From Lysobacterales bacterium (GTDB lineage Bacteria; Pseudomonadota; Gammaproteobacteria; Xanthomonadales; SZUA-36), in assembly GCA_026196445.1 (NCBI GenBank), contig JAPHTE010000005.1:1-9530 (forward strand): a stretch of 9,530 bases of DNA, read 5' to 3'. Below the pieces are notes generated by a model. The model did not search any database, was not told the origin of the DNA, and was given only the letters and a program-made list of their open reading frames with translations. Shown in pieces: positions 1 through 5,669 of the stretch. The position numbers were made by a program, and so were the translations under genes. The stretch's first letter is position 1. Every line of letters begins with the position of its first letter.

Positions 1-1
1 C

Positions 2-2089
2 GTGGGCCAGAGCGGCGGGGGCTGGGCGCATTACGTGGGCCAGGAGAAACTGCGCCCGCAAACCGGCTGGCTGCCATTGGCCTTCGGGCTCGACTGGCAC
101 CGTCCGCCACGCCATATGAACAGCACCTCGTTCTTCTACAACCACTCCAACCAGTGGCGATATGAAAAGCTGGAACTGGACGAGATCCTGTCACCACTGG
201 CGGATAAATCCGCCTGGCAGAACCAGAGCCTGATCGATTGCAACGTGCGTTCCGAGCGCATGGGCTGGCTGCCCTCCGCGCCCCAACTGGAAGAAAACCC
301 ACTGGAGTTGTCAAAACTGGCAAGGGAACTGGGGCTTAGCAGTGCCGATTACGTGGCCGGGCGATTAAAAGACGGTACGCTGCGCATGTCCTGCCAGGCG
401 CCGGACGATCCGTGCAACTTCCCGCGCAACCTGTTTATCTGGCGCTCCAACCTGCTGGGCTCTTCCGGCAAGGGCCACGAATACATGCTCAAGCACCTGC
501 TGGGCACAAAGAACGGTGTGCTCGGCAAGGACCTGGGTGAAACCGGCGGGCAGAAGCCCAGTGAAGTCGAGTGGGTCGACCACGAGACCGAGGGCAAGCT
601 GGACCTGGTCGTAACGCTGGATTTCCGGATGTCCACCACCTGCGTGTACTCGGACATCGTGCTCCCGTCATCGACCTGGTATGAAAAAAACGACCTGAAC
701 ACCTCGGACATGCACCCCTTTATCCACCCCTTGTCACGCGCTGTCGACCCCGCCTGGGAAAGCCGCAGTGACTGGGACATTTACAAGGGACTGGCCAAGA
801 CCTACTCGAAACTGTGTGTAGGACACCTCGGGAAGGAAACCGACATCGTTGCCTTGCCCATCCTGCACGACACACCTGCAGAGTTGGGCCAGGCGCTCGA
901 TGTGAAAGACTGGAAAAAGGGTGAATGCGATGCGATCCCGGGCAAGACCATGCCCAACTACATCGAGGTGGAACGCAACTACCCGGACACCTACAAGAAG
1001 TTCACCGCGCTCGGCCCGCTGATGTCGAAGGCAGGCAACGGTGGCAAGGGTATCGCCTGGAACACCGAGGACGAGGTCAAACTGCTGGGCGACCTCAACC
1101 GGCTGGTCACCGAAGAAGGTGTCTCCAAGGGCTTGCCCAGGATCGAGACCGATATCGATGCATCGGAAGTGGTGCTGTCACTGGCACCGGAGACCAATGG
1201 CCAGGTGGCGGTCAAGGCCTGGCAGGCGCTGGGCAAGGTCACCGGCCGCGACCATACCCACCTCGCCATGCCCAAACACGACGAGAAAATCCGTTTCCGC
1301 GACATCCAGGCACAGCCACGCAAGATCATTTCCTCGCCGACCTGGAGCGGCCTGGAAGATGAGCACGTCAGCTACAATGCCTGTTATACCAACGTGCACG
1401 AGCTGATCCCGTGGCGCACCCTGACCGGCCGCCAGCAGTTCTACCAGGACCATGCCTGGATGCGGGACTTCGGTGAAAGCCTGTGTGTCTATAAACCGCC
1501 GATCAACACCAAGACGGTGGCGCCGGTGATCGACGCCCACGGTGGCGGCGCCAAGCAGGTGGTATTGAACTGGATCACGCCGCACCAGAAATGGGGGATC
1601 CACAGCACCTACTCGGAGAACCTGTTGCTGCTGACCCTGAGCCGCGGCGGGCCCTGCGTATGGATGTCGGAGGTCGATGCGGCCAAGATCGATTGCGAGG
1701 ATAACGACTGGATCGAACTCTACAACTCCAACGGCGCCATCTCGGCCCGCGCCGTGGTCAGCCAGCGTGTGCCTGAAGGCATGGTCATGATGTACCACGC
1801 CCAGGAAAAGATCGTCAACACGCCGATCAGCCAGATCACCGGTCACCGTGGCGGGATTCACAACTCGGTCACCCGCGCCGTGATCAAGCCCACCCACATG
1901 ATCGGCGGTTACGCGCAACTGGCCTATGGCTTCAACTATTACGGCACGGTGGGCTCCAACCGTGACGAGTTCGTGGTGGTCAAGAAACTCGATCACATCG
2001 ACTGGCACGTAACAGAAGGTGAAGACCAGGAGGCTGAAGTACTCCGTCAAGGTGGTGTTGCCGAATTCAGCGAGGCGGGAAGTGATTGA
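2..2089 (+). CDS. narG: Respiratory nitrate reductase alpha subunit NarG, C-terminal part (5' end outside window)
   Basis: Catalytic subunit of the cytoplasm-facing, membrane-anchored nitrate reductase; it reduces nitrate to nitrite at a Mo-bis(MGD) centre with electrons from NarH. The reading frame is open from the window edge and the GTG at 2 is an internal codon, so about the last 55% of a roughly 1250-residue protein is visible (695 codons). The N-terminal [4Fe-4S] FS0 ligands and the Mo-ligand Asp lie upstream. Stretches nearly identical to E. coli NarG include SGGGWAHYVGQEKLRPQTGW at the start, NTSDMHPFIHPLS, AVDPAWESRSDW, EKIRFRDIQAQPRKIISSPT, and the C-terminal dinucleotide-binding region (about visible residues 525-665) with HQKWGIHSTYSENLL, GGIHNSVTR, PTHMIGGYAQLAYGFNYYGT and VGSNRDEF. 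About 30 acidic, poorly conserved residues follow before the TGA. First visible gene of the operon; the unusual 215-base gap to narH is described separately. No frameshift seen. Confidence 0.97.
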   Translation: MGQSGGGWAHYVGQEKLRPQTGWLPLAFGLDWHRPPRHMNSTSFFYNHSNQWRYEKLELDEILSPLADKSAWQNQSLIDCNVRSERMGWLPSAPQLEENPLELSKLARELGLSSADYVAGRLKDGTLRMSCQAPDDPCNFPRNLFIWRSNLLGSSGKGHEYMLKHLLGTKNGVLGKDLGETGGQKPSEVEWVDHETEGKLDLVVTLDFRMSTTCVYSDIVLPSSTWYEKNDLNTSDMHPFIHPLSRAVDPAWESRSDWDIYKGLAKTYSKLCVGHLGKETDIVALPILHDTPAELGQALDVKDWKKGECDAIPGKTMPNYIEVERNYPDTYKKFTALGPLMSKAGNGGKGIAWNTEDEVKLLGDLNRLVTEEGVSKGLPRIETDIDASEVVLSLAPETNGQVAVKAWQALGKVTGRDHTHLAMPKHDEKIRFRDIQAQPRKIISSPTWSGLEDEHVSYNACYTNVHELIPWRTLTGRQQFYQDHAWMRDFGESLCVYKPPINTKTVAPVIDAHGGGAKQVVLNWITPHQKWGIHSTYSENLLLLTLSRGGPCVWMSEVDAAKIDCEDNDWIELYNSNGAISARAVVSQRVPEGMVMMYHAQEKIVNTPISQITGHRGGIHNSVTRAVIKPTHMIGGYAQLAYGFNYYGTVGSNRDEFVVVKKLDHIDWHVTEGEDQEAEVLRQGGVAEFSEAGSD

Positions 2090-2174
2090 TCGCAAGGCGC
2101 GCCACGCCGGTAATGGCCAACCCTTGCCAAGGGGCGCAACACGGCGAGCGACCACTTCACGCCTCGCCCAAAGG

Positions 2175-2270
2175 GAGCAAAGCAGATGACCAAATTCTAC
2201 GTTACAGCCCTCAGCAAGGGCCAGCCATTGTTTTCGGTCTGTGCCTTGTCTTTGGCCACCTGCTTTGCTC
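2175..2270. repeat. Imperfect 20-bp inverted repeat with an inner hairpin in the narG-narH spacer
   Basis: The left arm GAGCAAAGCAGATGACCAAA (2175-2194) matches the reverse complement of the right arm TTTGGCCACCTGCTTTGCTC (2251-2270) at 18 of 20 positions; the outer 11 pairs are perfect. The 56-base loop holds a second perfect stem, GCCCT (2207-2211) with AGGGC (2217-2221), around the loop CAGCA. Just upstream, GGCGAG (2143-2148) can pair with CTCGCC (2163-2168), and CCCTTGCCAAGGG (2121-2133) is palindromic. The two mismatches are A-C on the + strand but would be G-U wobbles in a minus-strand RNA. The left arm covers part of the ribosome-binding site and the ATG of the possible small ORF, while the narH ribosome-binding site (GGAG, 2294-2297) lies outside. 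It may be an mRNA processing or stability structure or a small MITE/REP-like repeat; no flanking target duplication is evident. Confidence 0.7.
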
Positions 2271-2308
2271 TGAACACGACAAACCACCTTGATGGAGTAC
2301 TAACATGA
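2186..2308 (+). CDS. Possible 40-residue small protein between narG and narH
   Basis: Unrecognised and unproven. An ATG at 2186 follows a good ribosome-binding site (GGGAG at 2173-2177, 8-base spacer), and the frame runs 40 codons to a TGA at 2306-2308 that overlaps the narH ATG (2305-2307) as ATGA, the usual geometry for translational coupling. The predicted peptide starts MTKFYVTALSKGQP and has a hydrophobic centre (about residues 15-28, PLFSVCALSLATCF) with two Cys, then a polar tail; it could be a short membrane segment. Against it: third-position GC (roughly 60%) looks lower than in the neighbouring genes, the first codons lie in one arm of an inverted repeat, and no known family is recalled. 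It could be an accidental frame over a structured RNA. Confidence 0.3.
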   Translation: MTKFYVTALSKGQPLFSVCALSLATCFALNTTNHLDGVLT

Positions 2309-3858
2309 AAATCCGGGCACAGATTGGAATGGTCCTCAACCTGGACAAATGTATCGGTTGCCACACCTGTTCGGTGACCTGCAAGAACGTGTGGACGTCC
2401 CGTGAAGGCATGGAATACGCCTGGTTCAACAACGTCGAAACCAAGCCTGGTATCGGTTATCCGCGTAACTGGGAAAACCAGGATACCTGGAACGGTGGCT
2501 GGAAGCTCAGCGGCGGTAAGCTGAAGCCAAAAATGGGTGGCAAGCTGCGCCTGCTGAGCAAGATTTTCGCCAACCCGGACCTGCCGCAGATCGACGAGTA
2601 CTACGAACCGTTCACCTACGATTACGAGCACCTGCAAAAAGCGCCGGCATCCCGTACCACGCCGACCGCACGCATGCGTTCCGCGATCACCGGCCAACGC
2701 ATGGAGAAACCCGACTGGGGGCCCAACTGGGAGGAAATCCTCGGCGGCGAGTTCAGCAAACGCAGCAAGGACAGCAATTTCGAGGCCATTGAGAAGGAGA
2801 TATACGGCCAGTTCGAACACACCTTCATGATGTATTTGCCGCGTCTGTGCGAGCACTGCCTGAACCCGACCTGTGTGGCGGCCTGTCCCAGCGGCGCGAT
2901 TTACAAGCGCGAGGAAGACGGCATTGTACTGATCGACCAGGACAAGTGCCGCGGCTGGCGCATGTGCGTCAGCGGCTGTCCGTACAAGAAGATCTACTTC
3001 AACTGGCAATCGGGTAAATCGGAAAAATGCACCTTCTGTTACCCACGTATCGAGGCCGGAGACCCGACGGTGTGCTCGGAAACCTGTGTCGGCCGGATCC
3101 GCTACCTCGGCGTCATGCTGTACGACGCCGACCGCATCGGCGAGGCCGCGAGTGCCACCGACGAGGAAGACCTGTACCAGGCACAACTGGATATCTTCCT
3201 CGACCCGAACGACCCGGCGATCATCGCGCAGGCCAGAAAAGACGGCGTGCCGGACAGCTGGATCAGCGCGGCACAGCAGTCGCCGGTCTACAAGATGGCG
3301 ATGGACTGGAAAGTCGCCTTCCCGCTACACCCCGAGTACCGCACGCTGCCGATGGTCTGGTACATCCCGCCGTTGTCACCGATCCAGGGAGCGGCCGAGA
3401 AAGGGCAGTTGGAAAGCAATGGCGTCATCCCCGACGTCAGCAAGCTGCGGATCCCGGTCAGGTACCTCGCCAACCTGTTGACCGCCGGCAAGGAGGCGCC
3501 GGTTGTGGAAGCGCTGCAACGCATGATCGCAATGCGCGCATACATGCGCGCTCGCACAGTGGACGGCGTCAACGCCACCGAGATCCTGGAACAGGTGGGT
3601 CTGGACGAAGCCACGCTCGATGACATGTACCGGATCATGGCGTTGGCCAGTTACGAGGACCGTTACGTGATCCCGACCAACCACCGTGAATACGCCGGTA
3701 AAACGCCGTTCGACAATGAAATCGCATTCGAGCAGCGCTCCGCCTGCGGGTTCAGCTTCGGCAATGGCTGCTCCGACGGCGCCACCAAGACCAGCCTGTT
3801 CGGTGGTCCGACCCACAAAAACACGCTGAGCGGCAAGCCACGCGTAGTAAAGGAATGA
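2305..3858 (+). CDS. narH: Respiratory nitrate reductase beta subunit NarH (Fe-S electron-transfer protein)
   Basis: Peripheral subunit carrying electrons from the NarI haems to NarG through one [3Fe-4S] and three [4Fe-4S] clusters. It has 517 residues against about 512 in E. coli. Cys groups: C16-C19-C22-C26 (CIGCHTCSVTC); C182-C185-C190-C194 (CEHCLNPTCVAAC); C215, C221, C225; and C242-C245-C257-C261 (CTFCYPRIEAGDPTVCSETC). In CRGWRMC, Trp218 stands where a ferredoxin would have Cys; this is the normal NarH substitution that makes the [3Fe-4S] cluster, not a lost residue. No signal peptide, as expected for a cytoplasmic-face subunit. The start is set by GGAG at 2294-2297, 7 bases before the ATG, and by the conserved N terminus. 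narJ begins four bases after the stop, so the two should be translated together. Confidence 0.97.
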   Translation: MKIRAQIGMVLNLDKCIGCHTCSVTCKNVWTSREGMEYAWFNNVETKPGIGYPRNWENQDTWNGGWKLSGGKLKPKMGGKLRLLSKIFANPDLPQIDEYYEPFTYDYEHLQKAPASRTTPTARMRSAITGQRMEKPDWGPNWEEILGGEFSKRSKDSNFEAIEKEIYGQFEHTFMMYLPRLCEHCLNPTCVAACPSGAIYKREEDGIVLIDQDKCRGWRMCVSGCPYKKIYFNWQSGKSEKCTFCYPRIEAGDPTVCSETCVGRIRYLGVMLYDADRIGEAASATDEEDLYQAQLDIFLDPNDPAIIAQARKDGVPDSWISAAQQSPVYKMAMDWKVAFPLHPEYRTLPMVWYIPPLSPIQGAAEKGQLESNGVIPDVSKLRIPVRYLANLLTAGKEAPVVEALQRMIAMRAYMRARTVDGVNATEILEQVGLDEATLDDMYRIMALASYEDRYVIPTNHREYAGKTPFDNEIAFEQRSACGFSFGNGCSDGATKTSLFGGPTHKNTLSGKPRVVKE

Positions 3859-3862
3859 GGCC

Positions 3863-4540
3863 ATGAAAACCTTCAAAGTTCTGGGCTTGCTGTTGTCCTA
3901 CCCGAAACCGGAATGGCTGGCGCACCTGGATGAATGTGAACAATTGCTGATGGACGAGGCCTTCCTGCCCAGGAAACACCTGCAGCGGGTGCTGGCATTC
4001 GCCGCGGAGCTGAAGACGGCCGATATTTACCAACTGCAGGAGGACTACGTTTCAACCTTCGACCGCGGGCGGGCACATTCCCTGCACCTGTTCGAGCACA
4101 TCCACGGCGAGTCACGCGACCGCGGCCAGGCAATGGTTAACCTCGCCTCAGCTTACGAGGATAAAGGATTCTTCATCGACCAGGCGGAACTGCCCGACTA
4201 TATACCGCTGTTCCTGGAGTTCCTGGCCTTGTGCCCCGCCGATGAGGCCGTCAATTTACTCGGCGAACCGATCGACATCATGGCGACTATCGCGGCCCGC
4301 CTGAACAAGCGAAATTCATCCTATTCGGTGCTACTCGACGCCCTGCTGGCGCTTTCGAGGGTCAAACCAAGCGCGGAGAAGATACAAGAGGCCCTGGCCC
4401 AGGAACAGGAAGACACCAGCCTTGACGCCCTGGACAAGGAATGGGAAGAAGCGGCCGCCTTTGCCGGCCCGCCGGGCCAGGCCGACTGCGGCTCGTGCAC
4501 CGCCCCGGCTGACGGTTTGAACATCAAGATTACACAGTAG
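3863..4540 (+). CDS. narJ: Nitrate reductase molybdenum cofactor assembly chaperone NarJ
   Basis: Cytoplasmic chaperone of the TorD/DmsD/NarJ family; it binds apo-NarG, supports Fe-S and Mo-bisMGD insertion and holds the complex back from membrane docking until mature. It has 225 residues against about 236 in E. coli, mostly alpha-helical by composition. The family signature is clear: DRGRAHSLHLFEHIHGES followed by RDRGQAMV (about residues 67-92), then ELPDYIPLFLEFLALCP (about 109-125). The C-terminal tail is acidic and variable, has a CGSC motif, and ends in LNIKITQ, resembling the LNI near the E. coli C terminus. The start follows AAAGGA at 3849-3854 with an 8-base spacer, inside the end of narH. 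The stop lies 11 bases before the preferred narI start. Confidence 0.95.
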   Translation: MKTFKVLGLLLSYPKPEWLAHLDECEQLLMDEAFLPRKHLQRVLAFAAELKTADIYQLQEDYVSTFDRGRAHSLHLFEHIHGESRDRGQAMVNLASAYEDKGFFIDQAELPDYIPLFLEFLALCPADEAVNLLGEPIDIMATIAARLNKRNSSYSVLLDALLALSRVKPSAEKIQEALAQEQEDTSLDALDKEWEEAAAFAGPPGQADCGSCTAPADGLNIKITQ

Positions 4541-4544
4541 GAAG
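4538..4544 (+). promoter_or_regulatory. narI ribosome-binding site that selects the second ATG
   Basis: TAGGAAG includes the narJ stop codon. Its AGGA core (4539-4542) is 9 bases before the ATG at 4552 but only 3 bases before the in-frame ATG at 4546. Normal spacing therefore favours 4552. Confidence 0.6.
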
Positions 4545-4551
4545 CATGCAC

Positions 4552-5235
4552 ATGGCAAACTACATCAACCAGTTTTTCTTCGGGATTTACCCGTATATCG
4601 CGATCACCGTGTTCTTTGTCGGCAGCCTGCTGCGCTATGACCGTGACCAGTACACCTGGAAAGCCAGTTCCAGCCAGTTGTTGAGCAAGAAGGATATGCG
4701 GCTCGGCAGCAACCTGTTCCACATCGGTATCATCATGCTGTTTTTTGGCCACCTGATGGGCCTGCTGACACCGCATTGGGCTTACCACTTTGTCTTGACA
4801 GCCGGCCAGAAACAGATGATGGCTATGACGGCCGGTGGCATTTTCGGAATCACCTGCCTCATCGGCATGATCCTGCTGATCCGCCGCCGGATGCTCGATG
4901 CACGCATCAAGGCGACCAGCCAGCCCACCGACCTGCCGATACTGCTGATCCTGTTCGTACAGCTGGTGTTGGGCCTATTGACGATACCGGCCTCGGCGCA
5001 ACACCCGGACGGCAACTCGATGCTGGCACTGGCGAGCTGGGCGCAACACCTGGTGACCTTCCAGGGTGACGCCGCCAGCTATGTTGCCGGTGAGGCCTTG
5101 ATCTTCAAGGCCCACCTGGTACTGGGCCTGACCATCTTCCTGGTCTTTCCATTCACCCGCCTGGTCCACGTCTGGAGCGTACCGGTCCAGTACCTGGTAC
5201 GCAGCGGTTACCAGATCGTCAGGAAACGGGGTTAG
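4552..5235 (+). CDS. narI: Respiratory nitrate reductase gamma subunit NarI (cytochrome b, quinol oxidase)
   Basis: Integral membrane subunit that oxidises quinol, releases protons to the periplasm and anchors NarGH. From the ATG at 4552 it has 227 residues (E. coli 225) and starts MANYINQFFFGIYPYI, aligning with the E. coli N terminus (FFFxIYPYI); the ATG at 4546 would add only Met-His. Five hydrophobic segments are visible. All four haem-b ligands are present and almost co-numbered with E. coli (56, 66, 187, 205): His57 and His67 in LFHIGIIMLFFGH, His188 in FKAHLVLG, and His206 in LVHVWSVP. Other conserved stretches are GLLTPHW, LGLLTIPASAQHPDG and the quinol-site-region RYDRDQYTW. Last gene of the operon; no convincing plus-strand intrinsic terminator follows within 90 bases. 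Confidence 0.96.
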   Translation: MANYINQFFFGIYPYIAITVFFVGSLLRYDRDQYTWKASSSQLLSKKDMRLGSNLFHIGIIMLFFGHLMGLLTPHWAYHFVLTAGQKQMMAMTAGGIFGITCLIGMILLIRRRMLDARIKATSQPTDLPILLILFVQLVLGLLTIPASAQHPDGNSMLALASWAQHLVTFQGDAASYVAGEALIFKAHLVLGLTIFLVFPFTRLVHVWSVPVQYLVRSGYQIVRKRG

Positions 5236-5311
5236 GTACACAACCCGGAAAATCTCTTACCCAGCCGGCCGGTCTCGAGAAATAAATTCAAAAACCAGGT
5301 GAGTCTATTGC

Positions 5312-5472
5312 GACAGGGAAGTGCGCTGCTTTTTTCAGAACCTTACGAAACAGGGATGTTTCGGAAGAGCCCCCACGACTGCAGGGATGCAGGAGGTAGA
5401 GAAACGCCGGGAGCAGTTGCCGAGGGACGGGTTCACGGCGTGTTCTGAAAAAAGACAGGCGCTTACCTGTCC
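5312..5472. repeat. Structured element: terminal inverted repeats enclosing AGGGA-loop hairpins
   Basis: The arms CTTTTTTCAGAAC (5329-5341) and GTTCTGAAAAAAG (5442-5454) are perfect 13-base inverse complements. The match continues outward with small gaps: GACAGG, then GAAGTGCGC-TG, on the left (5312-5328) against GACAGG, then TAAGCGCCTGT, on the reverse complement of the right (5455-5471). Inside are three hairpins: CGAAAC-AGGGAT-GTTTCG (5346-5363, 6-bp stem), CTGC-AGGGAT-GCAG (5379-5392, 4-bp stem) and CCG-AGGGA-CGG (5420-5430, 3-bp stem). A fourth AGGGA lies in the left arm (5315-5319). From memory this resembles a dispersed intergenic repeat seen in many gammaproteobacterial genomes; only one copy is in this window, so dispersal is not shown here. 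It may act as RNA or as a DNA cruciform. Confidence 0.75.
5448..5471 (-). terminator. Intrinsic-terminator-like hairpin on the minus strand, right end of the element
   Basis: Read on the minus strand, GACAGG (5471-5466), the loop TAAGCG and CCTGTC (5459-5454) form a perfect 6-bp stem followed directly by six T (5453-5448). That is the shape of a rho-independent terminator for transcripts entering the element from the right. No minus-strand gene is visible to need it, so it may simply be part of the repeat's design. Confidence 0.4.
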
Positions 5473-5540
5473 GACAAACTCGAGCCCTGTTCATTACACA
5501 TGGATTGAATTCCCGGCGTAGTGCCCAACCGGTGACAAGT

Positions 5541-5560
5541 AGTGCAATCGCAATTGCAGT
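5541..5560. promoter_or_regulatory. Small dyad upstream of the peptidase gene, possible operator
   Basis: TGCAAT (5543-5548) and ATTGCA (5553-5558) are perfect inverse complements around CGCA, with a further A-T match at the outer edge (5541/5560). It lies about 110 bases before the peptidase ATG and upstream of the promoter-like hexamers. Four T follow, too few for a confident terminator. It could be a repressor or activator site; the regulator is not recognised. Confidence 0.25.
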
Positions 5561-5594
5561 TTTCTACCTTGCCACTTAAGACATTTCCCTTAGC

Positions 5595-5622
5595 TTGCGA
5601 GCACAAAACCCCGTAATATTAC
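5595..5622 (+). promoter_or_regulatory. Weak sigma-70-like promoter candidate for the S9 peptidase gene
   Basis: TTGCGA (5595-5600) and TATTAC (5617-5622) are 16 bases apart, each matching four of six consensus positions. The -10 hexamer overlaps the palindrome GTAATATTAC (5613-5622). A start near 5629 would give a leader of about 40 bases. An overlapping TAATAT (5614-5619) fits the -10 consensus better but has no well-spaced -35. Low certainty. Confidence 0.3.
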
Positions 5623-5669
5623 CCGTCTAGTTAGGTGTTTTCTTTTATGCCAAACCAGGGGAATTCTCC

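Larger units (their letters stand above)
5236..5669. other. 434-base intergenic region between narI and the S9 peptidase gene
   Basis: No reading frame here looks like a protein on either strand; the short open frames cross a structured repeat. In order it holds about 75 plain bases after narI, an AGGGA-hairpin element with terminal inverted repeats (about 5312-5472), about 70 bases with nothing recognised, a dyad at 5541-5560, and an AT-richer stretch with promoter-like hexamers before the peptidase ribosome-binding site. Confidence 0.8.

Noticed and set aside
1178..2287. Long minus-strand open frame (369 codons) antisense to narG
   Set aside because: Shadow of a GC-rich gene; low-complexity composition with no recognisable domain, opposite strongly conserved NarG sequence.
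2086..2292. 68-codon plus-strand frame starting at the narG stop
   Set aside because: It crosses the structured spacer in a different frame from the small ORF, has no ribosome-binding site at its own start, and shows no family resemblance.
2947..2979. Apparent loss of a cluster Cys in NarH (Trp218 in CRGWRMC)
   Set aside because: This Trp is the normal NarH residue that creates the [3Fe-4S] cluster.
2197..3186. Long minus-strand open frame (329 codons) antisense to narH
   Set aside because: Lies opposite the Cys motifs of NarH and has no recognisable family features or credible start context.
5310..5335. Plus-strand intrinsic terminator for narI ending in T6
   Set aside because: The T tract is good but the preceding stem has decayed to about 3 bp, so it is not called as a working terminator.
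5288..5521. Small open frames on both strands across the spacer after narI (5321-5521 plus, 5288-5494 minus)
   Set aside because: Both simply translate the inverted-repeat element; peptides of this kind are a common annotation artefact of such repeats.
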